Shown here piece after piece: positions 49,448 to 57,750 of a stretch of DNA of 64,000 nt (its first letter is position 1; every line of letters begins with the position of its first letter). The stretch lies in NCBI RefSeq assembly GCF_027627475.1, contig NZ_CP115484.1, positions 62,001 through 126,000 of the forward strand, written 5' to 3'. This DNA comes from Paenibacillus sp. SYP-B4298. Lineage in GTDB: Bacteria; Bacillota; Bacilli; Paenibacillales; Paenibacillaceae. The notes beneath the pieces were generated by a model that saw nothing but the letters and a program-made list of their open reading frames with translations, had not been told where the DNA came from and ran no database searches. The translations under genes and the position numbers were made by a program.

Positions 49448-49454
49448 GTTATGT
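49448..49454 (+). repeat. Bare core site marking a lost attC
   Basis: GTTATGT stands 2 bases after the stop of the GNAT gene with no preceding hairpin. GTTATGTG pairs with the inverse core CACATAAC at 49991, so it is the left border of the next cassette. The attC of the previous cassette was deleted. Confidence 0.8.
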
Positions 49455-49489
49455 GGAATAGCCTAAAAACTAAAAGGACTGAAAGCAAA

Positions 49490-49972
49490 ATGAAATATAA
49501 ATACATGAAACAAGAGTGGTATGAAGGAGAAAAAACTTACTATTTTGAACTTGATACAGAAGGTACAGTAATGCGGCAAATCATAAAACAGAGAGATCAC
49601 TTATTTGCATCTAATCGACCTAATTTTTGTTTATCTGAGACAACTATTGAATTTGAGCCTTATTTATCAATCCAATGTACTGAATTTGATGAAGCATGGA
49701 CTAAAGCTAACGTGCCTTTCATGAATGATTGGCTAGAAACAATAAAAAGTATAAAAGATGATACAGAAGTGGAAGGTTACATAGAAGTGATTTATCCTCA
49801 AGGAATTATTATCAATCTTGGAAATGGTAAATACGGTATAACAGATTATGAGGAATGCAAGAGAGTATCTGATTCAAGCAATATTTATACAGGAAATAGA
49901 ATCAAAGGTAAAATATCAGGGATAGATAATATTAATTTATGGGTAATTTTAAAAGAAACTAAAGTGATCTAA
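49490..49972 (+). CDS. Unrecognised 160-residue protein with S1/OB-like C-terminal part
   Basis: The N-terminal half is rich in aromatic and acidic residues ('MKQEWYEGEKTYYFELDTEGTV'). The last 65 residues ('VEGYIEVIYPQGIIINLGNGKYGITDYEEC...GNRIKGKISGI') follow the strand pattern of an S1/OB RNA-binding domain. The start at 49490 follows AAAGGA; an upstream ATG lies within the core site. Function unknown. Confidence 0.72.
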   Translation: MKYKYMKQEWYEGEKTYYFELDTEGTVMRQIIKQRDHLFASNRPNFCLSETTIEFEPYLSIQCTEFDEAWTKANVPFMNDWLETIKSIKDDTEVEGYIEVIYPQGIIINLGNGKYGITDYEECKRVSDSSNIYTGNRIKGKISGIDNINLWVILKETKVI

Positions 49973-49991
49973 ATCAGAAGTAAGCAACTTC

Positions 49992-50072
49992 ACATAACAC
50001 AGCATTCACGCTGCGGGGCATCGGCCCCTTGGTCGCCGGTCGGTGACGGTTCGTAAACACAAAACGTTATTT
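49992..50072 (+). repeat. attC site 26 (short)
   Basis: ACATAAC / GTTATTT, 81 bp, the shortest complete site; the inner half is deleted relative to others. CACATAAC pairs with left border at 49448. Confidence 0.87.
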
Positions 50073-50111
50073 GAAATGATTGTAGATATTAGAAAGAAAG
50101 GATTAGAAATA

Positions 50112-50522
50112 ATGAGTGATCTATTAAATCTCTTACCAAGAGATAAACATGACTTTGAAAGAGTAAACGAATTAAAGAAACTAGATAATAATGACCTAAT
50201 AAAGCTAATTCCAGAATTAGTAAAGTGGCTGCAAGATATTAACTGGCCAATTGCTTATGAGATCTCACGACTCCTTTTAACTATCCCCCAAGAAACAATT
50301 CCTTCCGTAATAAATGTACTTACTGGTCATGACGATATCTGGAAAGAGTGGTGTCTTAGATATTTTGTAATGGATTTACCAAGAGAGCTAAGAGATCAAA
50401 ATTTACAAGAACAAATTGAGAGAATTGCTTATAGACCAACAAAGGGAGAAGAATTAGAAGAAGTACATATTACAGCTCAAGAGATATTAAAGAGTGAAAA
50501 CGATTATGTAAGTACATCATAG
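50112..50522 (+). CDS. DUF5071 domain protein
   Basis: A 136-residue helical-repeat protein. 'LLPRDKHDFERVNELKKLDNNDLIKLIPELVKWLQDINWPIAYEIS' matches the pattern of DUF5071, a HEAT-like family common in Bacillales with no assigned function. The start at 50112 follows AAAGGATTAGA; the longer frame begins in the core site. Confidence 0.82.
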   Translation: MSDLLNLLPRDKHDFERVNELKKLDNNDLIKLIPELVKWLQDINWPIAYEISRLLLTIPQETIPSVINVLTGHDDIWKEWCLRYFVMDLPRELRDQNLQEQIERIAYRPTKGEELEEVHITAQEILKSENDYVSTS

Positions 50523-50536
50523 AAGACAATCACTTC

Positions 50537-50623
50537 TGATAACACCATATTCACGCTTTGGGCTTACGCCCTCGCTCCGCAGGAAGTTATTTCAAGAAGT
50601 CAGTTTCAGCGGAAACGTTAGAC
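50537..50623 (+). repeat. attC site 27 (short, mismatched)
   Basis: TGATAAC / GTTAGAC, 87 bp. Its inverse core does not pair with the left border GTTATTTG, one of the few exceptions; probably mutated or recombined. Confidence 0.75.
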
Positions 50624-50674
50624 GACAGACGAAGTGATGATATAAAACTTCAAAACTGAAAGGAGTTATGATGC

Positions 50675-51037
50675 ATGATTATTAGATTTCATCACGCTCA
50701 AATTACAATTCCTAAAGGAATGGAAGAAGAAGCAAAAAGATTTTATTGTGACATATTGGAACTACCAGAGATTTCAAAACCAGATTCATTACTTGGCAGA
50801 GGTGGTTTTTGGGTACAGGTAGGCGATCAACAATTACATATTGGAACTGAAGATGGAATTGATCGTTTATTAACAAAAGCTCATCTAGCTTACGAGGTAG
50901 AGGATTTAAAAACGATTGAAAATCGACTAAAAGAAAATAATGTTGAAATGTTAGAATCTGTGCCAATCCCAGGGTATGAACGATTTGAATGTAGAGATCC
51001 GTTTGGAAATAGAGTAGAAATGATAAAGGCTATTTAA
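50675..51037 (+). CDS. VOC family protein (glyoxalase/bleomycin-resistance fold)
   Basis: A 120-residue protein with the paired beta-alpha-beta-beta-beta modules: 'HHAQITIPKGMEEEAKRFYCDILEL' and, in the second module, 'AYEVEDLKTIENRL'. Metal ligands likely include the N-terminal His, and Glu of 'DPFGNRVEMIKA'. Could be a dioxygenase, a lyase or a drug-binding resistance protein. RBS AAAGGAG. Confidence 0.9.
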   Translation: MIIRFHHAQITIPKGMEEEAKRFYCDILELPEISKPDSLLGRGGFWVQVGDQQLHIGTEDGIDRLLTKAHLAYEVEDLKTIENRLKENNVEMLESVPIPGYERFECRDPFGNRVEMIKAI

Positions 51038-51077
51038 AACGCTAAAGACTAATTGTGTGGTAACTCTAAGTTCCTTC

Positions 51078-51237
51078 GTCTAACACCGCATTCACACTTC
51101 GGGGAATAAGCCCCTCGGTCAGCAGAAGTTTTTGGCAGACCTGCGAGCCTAAGTCTGTCGAACCGGCTTGGCGAGTGCTTCGCACGATCGCCGCGGCAGC
51201 TTAAGCCTCTCGGGTTCTGAATGTAACAACGTTATCA
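51078..51237 (+). repeat. attC site 28
   Basis: GTCTAAC / GTTATCA, 160 bp. TCGTCTAAC pairs with left border GTTAGACGA at 50617. Confidence 0.9.
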
Positions 51238-51273
51238 GAAATTGGCGCAAAACTATTAAGAAGGTGAATCAAA

Positions 51274-51726
51274 GTGAGCAATAAGAAAGATCAAAACAAT
51301 AAGGAAATGATTGTACCGGAACATCATAGTGCTGTTAGACATATTATTAATGAAGCCCACCGAAAACCGAATGATATGTTTGTTGAAAGTTTTCTACAAG
51401 CCCAGAATACTGCTGGTACATATGTGATTATGGAAGGTGATTGGGGTGGACAGATTTATCTGTCTTGTCCAATGAACATAGTTAAATGCAATGAAGACAC
51501 ATTAGAAAACTTACTTATCGATTTAGATATCATAGCTTGGGATTGTAACGAGGGTGAAGGTAGAGGAGTATATTATGAAGTTCGCGAACCTGGAGAAGGA
51601 ATTGGCGGAGGTATGGGTGGTGGAGAAATAAAAGAGGAATTGTGGATCCATAAAGAATTTAGTGATTTAAATTTATATGAAGAGATAGAGGAAGTATTAT
51701 CTGGAGCAAAAGAAAAAATAATTTGA
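51274..51726 (+). CDS. Unrecognised 150-residue protein
   Basis: GTG start after AAGGTGAATC. A soluble acidic protein with a Gly-rich loop ('GEGIGGGMGGGEIKEE') and 'HRKPNDMFVESFLQAQNTAGTYVIMEGDWGGQIYL'. No family identified. Fills the cassette normally. Confidence 0.75.
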   Translation: MSNKKDQNNKEMIVPEHHSAVRHIINEAHRKPNDMFVESFLQAQNTAGTYVIMEGDWGGQIYLSCPMNIVKCNEDTLENLLIDLDIIAWDCNEGEGRGVYYEVREPGEGIGGGMGGGEIKEELWIHKEFSDLNLYEEIEEVLSGAKEKII

Positions 51727-51752
51727 GGTTAATTCGAAGAAGCGCCAACATC

Positions 51753-51838
51753 TGATAACACAGTATTCGTGCTGCGGGGCTGATGCCCCTTGGTCCACTA
51801 GAGGCACTTCGAAGAAGAGGATTCAGGTGGACAACCCC
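51753..51838 (+). repeat. attC site 29 (right half lost)
   Basis: TGATAAC pairs (TCTGATAAC) with left border GTTATCAGA at 51231. The site stops after the first half (GGTGGACAACCCC) and runs into the next gene. Confidence 0.8.
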
Positions 51839-51854
51839 AGAAATCGTTGAAAGG

Positions 51855-52277
51855 ATGAAAGAATTGAAAAATAAACAAATGATTTTTAAGATTTTGATTA
51901 TTTTCAGTTTAGTTATTTTGTTAACTGCATGTGGCAGCAAAAATGGTGATTATGAATTAATGACACTGGAAGATATTAAGGAGAATATTCAATATCAAGA
52001 ATTGACATTATTGAAGTTGGATATTCCTTACAGTATGATTAGTAGAGTAGCTGTGAATCAAGCGGGATATGAAATTGGGAATAGTGGAGACAAGATATAT
52101 ATATACGAATATAAAAGTAATGAGAAATTGAAAGAGGATAAAACAAAAATTCATAATAATTTTAATGGACAATCTATTCCCCCCATTATCATGAGTAATT
52201 ATAATATTTGCTTAGTATATATGAAAAAAGATAAGAATGAATATGAAATTGAAAACAAGATATTAAAGGCCTTTTGA
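51855..52277 (+). CDS. Small lipoprotein of unknown function
   Basis: About 140 residues with a lipoprotein signal ('IFKILIIFSLVILLTACGS', lipobox LTAC). The mature part is hydrophilic with 'KIYIYEYKSNEKLKEDKTKIHNNF', a pattern found in small Bacillales lipoproteins. The start could also be the ATG at 51879; ribosome site is weak. The left cassette border was lost with the preceding attC. Confidence 0.75.
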   Translation: MKELKNKQMIFKILIIFSLVILLTACGSKNGDYELMTLEDIKENIQYQELTLLKLDIPYSMISRVAVNQAGYEIGNSGDKIYIYEYKSNEKLKEDKTKIHNNFNGQSIPPIIMSNYNICLVYMKKDKNEYEIENKILKAF

Positions 52278-52304
52278 GGGTTGTTTAAAGAGGTCGACGA
52301 CATC

Positions 52305-52493
52305 CGATAACACCGTATTCACGCTGCGTCGCTATTGCTCCTCCATCCGGCGGAAGTATGAAGTGGCTTCGATGAAGAAAACTCAGTAGCAGGGAAGCGG
52401 AGTCAGCCGGACAACCCTGCACTGGCTAAGTCCGTCGGACCCGCGCTTACTCGCTTAAGCCAGTGAGGGTTGGTGAATACCAAGATGTTATGT
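52305..52493 (+). repeat. attC site 30
   Basis: CGATAAC / GTTATGT, 189 bp, long type. Left border absent, so pairing is not testable. The distal part has TGGTGAATACC in place of TCGTGAATAC. Confidence 0.85.
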
Positions 52494-52535
52494 GAAACCA
52501 GTGTAAGATCATTAAACCCAAGAGGAGAGTCAAAA

Positions 52536-52913
52536 ATGATGAAGAGATTTATCAGTCATGTTCAAGTCCCTGTAAAAAATTTGGAAGATTCAATTTATTG
52601 GTATGTTAATTGTTTGGGCGGTACACTTGCGGCTGATTTTGGAGTGTTTGCAATTATTGAATTGAACGAAGGACCTAATATAAATTTATGGAAGACGGAT
52701 GATAAAACGACAAGTACATTTACCGTTAATGGAAAGTCATTCCCAACAATAGGTATAGAAGTAGAAAACATAGATCGGGTAATTGCTTCAATTAAAGAAT
52801 CTGGATCTGATTATGAAGGGAATGGCTTACCCGTTATTGACGAAGAAGGGCGTAAGTTCTTCCGTTTTTTTGATCCAACCGGAAATATGATTGTAGTACA
52901 TGAAGAGTCTTAA
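52536..52913 (+). CDS. VOC family protein
   Basis: A 125-residue glyoxalase-fold protein: 'FISHVQVPVKNLEDSIYWYVNCLGG', 'INLWKTDDKTTSTFTVNG', 'TIGIEVENIDRVIASI' and 'FFRFFDPTGNMIVVHEES'. The final Glu and the N-terminal His are candidate metal ligands. Start at 52536 after AGAGGAG. Unrelated in detail to the VOC gene at 50675. Confidence 0.9.
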   Translation: MMKRFISHVQVPVKNLEDSIYWYVNCLGGTLAADFGVFAIIELNEGPNINLWKTDDKTTSTFTVNGKSFPTIGIEVENIDRVIASIKESGSDYEGNGLPVIDEEGRKFFRFFDPTGNMIVVHEES

Positions 52914-52954
52914 GAAATGCGGATTGTAAGCATCTCCAAGACGACAATGGCATC

Positions 52955-53075
52955 CTATAACATCATATTCACGCGTCGTGCTAACGCCCTCGATACCAGA
53001 GTGGCTTCGAAGAGGTGGTTGCTGAGGAAACACCCTGTATTCGCCGGGCGTCGTAAATATACAAAGACGTTATGT
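52955..53075 (+). repeat. attC site 31 (mismatched)
   Basis: CTATAAC / GTTATGT, 121 bp. Inverse core does not pair with left border GTTATGTG, an exception to the rule. Interior partly rearranged. Confidence 0.78.
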
Positions 53076-53133
53076 GAAATCTGGTGAAGTGCTATTTTGA
53101 AGATCATAAATTTCAATATAAGGGACTGATAGA

Positions 53134-53619
53134 ATGTTCTTTGTAAACTCAAGAGCCATCATTGAACGATATAATAATGAAGAAATTGAGATTGTAATTC
53201 AAAGAAGAGCAAAACATGATTCTTCATTAAAATTTGAACTCCCAGGTGGGAGAATCGATCTTTTTGAATCTTTGACGCAAGCGGTTATTAGAGAAGTCAA
53301 AGAAGAAACGGGATTAGATGTTTTTGAAATTGAAGGAAATGAAACAAGAGTAGATACAAAAGGAATTAATTCTGAATTTGAAGTGGAATGTTTAAGACCG
53401 TTTGCAGCCTATCAAACCATAAAAGGACCAGTTGATTCAGTAGGATATTATTTTAGATGTAGAGCAAGTGGAGAGCTATTAGAAGCTGGAGATGAAACAG
53501 TAGATATTCAATGGATTAATATTAAAGAGTTAAATGAACTGTTTTTGAAGAACCCAACAGACTTCTCAGATGTGGATCGGGCAGGAATAAAATATTATCT
53601 AAAATATCAAGGATTTTGA
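53134..53619 (+). CDS. Nudix hydrolase
   Basis: A 161-residue protein with a full Nudix box: 'GGRIDLFESLTQAVIREVKEETGL' pattern, with the REVKEE metal-binding helix intact, at about residues 35-57. Preceded by 'SRAIIERYNNEEIEIVIQRR'. Hydrolyses nucleoside-diphosphate-linked compounds by family; substrate unknown. RBS AAGGGACTGAT. Confidence 0.93.
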   Translation: MFFVNSRAIIERYNNEEIEIVIQRRAKHDSSLKFELPGGRIDLFESLTQAVIREVKEETGLDVFEIEGNETRVDTKGINSEFEVECLRPFAAYQTIKGPVDSVGYYFRCRASGELLEAGDETVDIQWINIKELNELFLKNPTDFSDVDRAGIKYYLKYQGF

Positions 53620-53646
53620 AGTCGATTCAAGATGTCACAAGACTTC

Positions 53647-53830
53647 ACATAACACATTATTCACGCATCGGGCCATTCGGCCCTCGATCCGGCAGGGGGA
53701 GTTCGGGGAAGTAAGGCAGCCGGACAACCCAGCAAGGCTAAGTGGCGGAGCCACCCGGCAAGAATTAATCGCTGTGCTTGATTGATTGGCAACTTAAGCC
53801 TTTCGGGCTCGTGAACAAAGAACGTTAGAT
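53647..53830 (+). repeat. attC site 32
   Basis: ACATAAC / GTTAGAT, 184 bp. TTCACATAAC pairs with left border GTTATGTGAA at 53069. Interior like site 11. Confidence 0.9.
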
Positions 53831-53873
53831 GAAATTACCATATAAACTAGGTAGCAACGTTTTGGAGGAAAGC

Positions 53874-54404
53874 ATGGCAAACACAATTTCATTACCAAAA
53901 GAATTAAATGATATAGTTGAACCTATAGGTATGTCAAATGGATTAACTTCAGTGTTTATTGAAGTTTTAGCTATAAGTGGATCAATACTAGCTAAAACGA
54001 ATCGAGAAAAAGAAATGATTATTTGGCTTGCACAAAGGGATCAGTCTGTAGTTGGAATAGGAACAGTTGGTTTTGATATTGATGAAATGCCTTGGACTAT
54101 AGACTCCTTTGAAAGTGAGAAAGATTTTATACTAGATACTATTTCAAATGCAGCAGATGGCTTAGGGTGGGAGGAATTAAGCTATAAACCACGTCAAGAT
54201 TGGGTTGTTAATTGTTTGAATCAATTTGGCTTAATGATTAAAGCATTTAATAAAGAAGATGTTGACATGGACAATTATATAGAATGGACAGAAATTGAAG
54301 AGGGTGATGATAACCCTACAATCCCAAGGGGCTACCCTAAATGCGAAAAGCATGATATCTATTTAAATTGCCATGGATGTATACTTTGCAATAATGGAAG
54401 CTGA
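53874..54404 (+). CDS. Unrecognised 176-residue protein with C-terminal Cys/His cluster
   Basis: An acidic protein with a central 'DEMPWTIDSFESEKDFILDTISNAADGLGWEEL' segment and a C-terminus 'YPKCEKHDIYLNCHGCILCNNGS' that could bind zinc (C-x2-H, C-x2-C-x2-C). Start at 53874 after TTGGAGG. No family recognised. Confidence 0.77.
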   Translation: MANTISLPKELNDIVEPIGMSNGLTSVFIEVLAISGSILAKTNREKEMIIWLAQRDQSVVGIGTVGFDIDEMPWTIDSFESEKDFILDTISNAADGLGWEELSYKPRQDWVVNCLNQFGLMIKAFNKEDVDMDNYIEWTEIEEGDDNPTIPRGYPKCEKHDIYLNCHGCILCNNGS

Positions 54405-54437
54405 ATTGAAGGTATTTCATAGAAGATGGTAACAATC

Positions 54438-54554
54438 ATCTAACATAATATTCATGCTTCGGGCCATGCAGCCCTTGATCTGCCTGAGGGATTTCGAAGA
54501 AGCCATAGCAGGTAGACAACCCCTTCGGGGTTCATGAATACAGAAACGTTATAA
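54438..54554 (+). repeat. attC site 33
   Basis: ATCTAAC / GTTATAA, 117 bp. TCATCTAAC pairs with left border GTTAGATGA at 53824. Confidence 0.88.
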
Positions 54555-54664
54555 GTAATCTCCGTGAAACAACTGAATAAATGGAGGAAAATACTATAAA
54601 TACCGCAACTCTTTGAGAGAAACAAGAAAGAAATATAAAGGTATTCAAAGAAGGCGGAGACACC
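54555..54664 (+). other. Gene-less mini-cassette
   Basis: A complete cassette (left border GTTATAAG at 54548, inverse core CTTATAAC at 54664) with only about 110 bases between. It contains a ribosome-site-like TGGAGGAAAA but no ORF over 20 codons. Probably a remnant of a deleted cargo gene, or a regulatory cassette. Confidence 0.7.
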
Positions 54665-54788
54665 TTATAACGCGATGTTTAAGCATCGTCGCTAGCGCTC
54701 CTCGGTCTGGTAGAAGTTGTAGGCAGGGGGGCGGATCCAGCCAGACACCCCGGCGTTAGCCGGGCGGCGTGAACACAACACGTTAGCT
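54665..54788 (+). repeat. attC site 34
   Basis: TTATAAC / GTTAGCT, 124 bp short type. CTTATAAC pairs with GTTATAAG at 54548. Confidence 0.9.
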
Positions 54789-54819
54789 GAAATTGTCAGA
54801 ATTGAGAAAGGAGATGAGA

Positions 54820-55296
54820 TTGTTGATACGGCCGATTGATAATAACGATGATTTAAAGTACATAATTGAATCCCATTGGAGGATATACAAGGAAGAATAT
54901 AGCTATGATTATTCTTTTGAAAATTTTATTATTCAGTCTTTAACACAGTTCACAGAGGGAGTAAACAGCGAGAAGGAACACATATGGTTAGTCGATATAA
55001 AAGGAATCCGTCAAGGTTCAATAGGTATTGTCGATGCGGGGAATGACTTGGCACAACTCAGGTGGTTTTTAATAGAGCCCCAAATACGAGGCATGGGGTA
55101 TGGAAATGCATTAATGAATATAGCTATAAGGCATTGTTTGAAATACTACAAACAAATAATACTTTGGACAAACAGCAATCTCATAGCTGCACGTAAGATA
55201 TATGAAAGACATGGTTTTGAACTTAAAGAAATTAAAAAATCCTATTTATCAAACCAAGAGATAATGGAAGAGAAATGGACAAAATCTTTAAAGTAA
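54820..55296 (+). CDS. GNAT family acetyltransferase
   Basis: A 158-residue protein (start TTG at 54820, AAAGGAG six bases upstream; a TTG at 54793 is an alternative). The acetyl-CoA loop is 'IEPQIRGMGYGNALMNIAI' and the C-terminus 'NLIAARKIYERHGFELKEIKK' is typical of MarR-linked GNAT domains ('ESHWRIYKEEYSYDYSFENFI'). Confidence 0.9.
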   Translation: MLIRPIDNNDDLKYIIESHWRIYKEEYSYDYSFENFIIQSLTQFTEGVNSEKEHIWLVDIKGIRQGSIGIVDAGNDLAQLRWFLIEPQIRGMGYGNALMNIAIRHCLKYYKQIILWTNSNLIAARKIYERHGFELKEIKKSYLSNQEIMEEKWTKSLK

Positions 55297-55327
55297 GTGT
55301 AAGTTAACCAAAGTTGCCGACAATTTC

Positions 55328-55448
55328 AGCTAACAATGCATTCACTCATCGGGGTTCAACGCTCCTCGGTCCGCAGAAGTGATGTTCGATGAAGCCAGTG
55401 CTGCTGACAACCTCCTTCGGAGGTTCGTGAATGCAAGAAACGTTATGC
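55328..55448 (+). repeat. attC site 35
   Basis: AGCTAAC / GTTATGC, 121 bp. TTTCAGCTAAC pairs over 11 bases with left border GTTAGCTGAAA-type at 54782. Confidence 0.9.
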
Positions 55449-55511
55449 GTAATTCCTGTAAAACCAATCATATTAAAGTCATGACAAATTTATAGCTGAA
55501 TGGGGATTGCC

Positions 55512-56054
55512 ATGAGAATTAGTAAACGAGAATTTAACATCAAAGGATTAAGGTACTCTATTAGATCGGCAGCTCTCACAGATGCAACAAATCTATCCGA
55601 AGTGAGATTGCAAATAGATGGTGAAACAGAAAATATGGATAGGGAACGAGGAGAGGCTTTCGTAGATCAATTAGGATTTGAACATATTATCAAAGTAGAT
55701 GATGAACACCCAAGAAGGCTATTTTTAGTTGCTGAAGTGGATGGGCGAATTGTTGGATTTTCACGTTGTGAGGGGAATGACTTGAAGAGAACGATGCATA
55801 AAGTGGAATTTGGAGTGTGCATATTAAAAAACTATTGGGGTTATAGTATCGGTAAAAACCTTTTAAAAGAATCAATATCCTGGGCAGATTCTACTGGAAT
55901 AAAGAAAATACAACTGAATGTTCTAGAAACAAATTCAAAAGCTATAGAGTTATATAAATATTTTGGTTTTGAGATTGAAGGTACATTGAAAAACGATAAA
56001 ATACTTTCAGACGGCTATTATAACACTATAGTAATGGGAAGAGTGAAATCATAA
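55512..56054 (+). CDS. GNAT family acetyltransferase
   Basis: A 180-residue protein with acetyl-CoA loop 'ILKNYWGYSIGKNLLKESI' and C-terminal 'NSKAIELYKYFGFEIEGTLKNDKILSDGYYNTIVMG', the RimI/YhhY-type ending. Start at 55512 preferred over 55500 because TGGGGAT precedes it. Substrate unknown. Confidence 0.92.
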   Translation: MRISKREFNIKGLRYSIRSAALTDATNLSEVRLQIDGETENMDRERGEAFVDQLGFEHIIKVDDEHPRRLFLVAEVDGRIVGFSRCEGNDLKRTMHKVEFGVCILKNYWGYSIGKNLLKESISWADSTGIKKIQLNVLETNSKAIELYKYFGFEIEGTLKNDKILSDGYYNTIVMGRVKS

Positions 56055-56103
56055 ATGAAAGTGAAATAGGATCTTGCAGGCTACTCATGCAGTCAGGAAA
56101 TAC

Positions 56104-56222
56104 GCATAACCCATATTAACCCATCAGGCCATCCGGCCCTCGGTCGGGCAGAGGTATTTCGGTGAAGAGGAAGCAGCGGACAACCCTGCACTGTCTAAGT
56201 CCGTCGGACAAGAATATTAGGA
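56104..56222 (+). repeat. attC site 36 (right core degenerate)
   Basis: GCATAAC pairs over 10 bases (TACGCATAAC) with left border GTTATGCGTA at 55442. Right core is degraded to ATTAGGA and the distal arm is lost. Confidence 0.8.
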
Positions 56223-56282
56223 AAAATTCTATTTGAGGAATTAAAACCTAAAAAATGATATAATAAACAAAAACGTTTGAGA

Positions 56283-56512
56283 GGGATCAAATGTAAAATG
56301 GAAAGAAGTTCAAAAAATATATCCAGACTAATTTGTAAAGTTTGAGATTATAGACTCGATTAAAATGGATGATAAGGAAATCATAGAGGAAGTAGCGTTA
56401 ATAGGTCCGTTGAAGGATGAAGATGCAACACGAGAGTTGCTAAACTGCAAGATTTACTCAGCCTAGTGTTAAAGCGTCTGCAATGAAATTGCAGATTTTT
56501 TTATACGCGATA
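56283..56512 (+). pseudogene. Degenerate third copy of the aspartic-protease pair
   Basis: Nearly identical in DNA to 37741-37905 and then to 38333-38390, with about 430 bases deleted between 'CTAAACTGCAAG' and 'ATTTACTCAGCC'. The GTG start became ATGTAA and an early CAA became TAA, so even the remaining partner gene is dead. Promoter TATAAT and the terminal hairpin with T run are kept. Shows deletion decay of a once mobile cassette. Confidence 0.85.
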
Positions 56513-56533
56513 ACAGGAGGAAAATATAACTTC

Positions 56534-56655
56534 TCCTAATACCATGTTCAAGCTTCGTCGCCAACGCTCCTCGATCTGGAAGAAGTTATAGGCAGGGGAG
56601 TGGAATCAGCTAGACACATCCGGCATTCGCCGGGCGTCGTGAACACACGTTATGA
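56534..56655 (+). repeat. attC site 37 (left core mutated)
   Basis: TCCTAAT / GTTATGA, 122 bp. The inverse core has lost its final C; left border is ATTAGGA. Short type, related to site 12. Confidence 0.8.
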
Positions 56656-56681
56656 GAAATCAAATTAAAGGAGAAACAAAA

Positions 56682-57581
56682 TTGGGGAAAAAACTAACTA
56701 TATTTCTTGTGGATGGCTCAGAGACAGGGCCTAGAACAATTGAAATCGGTAATTGGTCAGGAAAGGCTGTATATTCACAAAGGTCTTCCCTGCCCCAAAT
56801 TATAGAGCGCTCTGAGTTTAATAGACCAGGAGTGTATATTTTAAAATCCTTACCCAACAACGACAACTATAATGAACGCATATACATAGGGGAATCGGAA
56901 AATCTTAAAAAGAGATTAAAGAAACACTTAGCTGATTCAGATAAGGATTTTATTGAAATTGTAGCTTTTATAAGTAAAGACGAAATGCTTACTAAATCTC
57001 ATATAAAGTATTTAGAATCTAGAATTATCTCTTTATCTAAAGATGCGAAAACAGCCGAAATCGATAATTCGGTTCAGCCTGAGCTAACGACTCTTCCTGA
57101 AGCTGATATTTCAGACATGGAGTATTTTTTAGAACAGATGAAGTTGATTTTTCCGGTAGTTAATTTTATGTTCTTGGTTCCTTCTATCCTTAAACCATCA
57201 AATGAGACTGTGGTTGCGCCATTACAAGGTAATAGTGATATCGTATATACGCTGAAAAGTAAAAGAGCTTCTGCTAAATTAATTGAAACTGAAAAAGGCT
57301 ACGTTGTTCTGTCTGGATCCCAAAGTTGTAAGCAAACGTCAAGTTCAATCTCTGAAGGATGGATCAAACAGAGAAATAAACTGATAGAAACCGGAGTTCT
57401 GATCGATGGCGGAGAGTTTTATATATTCAACGAAAATGCGATTTTTTCTAGTATTAGTGCAGCGACTGCTGTAGTACTAGGGCGTCAAGCAGCAGGCCCT
57501 GTAGAGTGGATAGATATTAATGGAAGGACATTCAAGCAGAACCAGGAAAAGAAATTTGAAAGTGAGAGCAATGAAGATTAA
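56682..57581 (+). CDS. GIY-YIG domain protein with C-terminal DUF4357-like domain, copy 2
   Basis: A 299-residue protein with the same layout as the product at 40446: short beta start, GIY-YIG core ('GVYILKSL...ERIYIGESENLKKRLKKHL'), 'LTKSHIKYLESRIISL', a spacer, and 'SISAATAVVLGRQAAGPVEWIDINGRT' as C-terminal domain. Sequence similarity is clear but moderate, so this is independent acquisition of a family rather than recent duplication. TTG start at 56682 after AAAGGAG. Confidence 0.85.
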   Translation: MGKKLTIFLVDGSETGPRTIEIGNWSGKAVYSQRSSLPQIIERSEFNRPGVYILKSLPNNDNYNERIYIGESENLKKRLKKHLADSDKDFIEIVAFISKDEMLTKSHIKYLESRIISLSKDAKTAEIDNSVQPELTTLPEADISDMEYFLEQMKLIFPVVNFMFLVPSILKPSNETVVAPLQGNSDIVYTLKSKRASAKLIETEKGYVVLSGSQSCKQTSSSISEGWIKQRNKLIETGVLIDGGEFYIFNENAIFSSISAATAVVLGRQAAGPVEWIDINGRTFKQNQEKKFESESNED

Positions 57582-57590
57582 TTTGACATC

Positions 57591-57687
57591 TCATAACAAA
57601 ATATTCACGCTGTGGACATTAGTCTTTGGTCTGGCATTCGCCAGACACCCGGCATTCGCCGGGCGTCGTGATCACAACACGTTATCA
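57591..57687 (+). repeat. attC site 38 (short)
   Basis: TCATAAC / GTTATCA, 97 bp. TCTCATAAC pairs with left border GTTATGAGA at 56649. Contains the inner CCCGGCATTCGCCGGG hairpin. Confidence 0.88.
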
Positions 57688-57750
57688 GAAATTGGGGTAA
57701 GGTCTATAAAGAGCAATACATACAAAACCATAAGAAAGAAGGGTTTGCTC

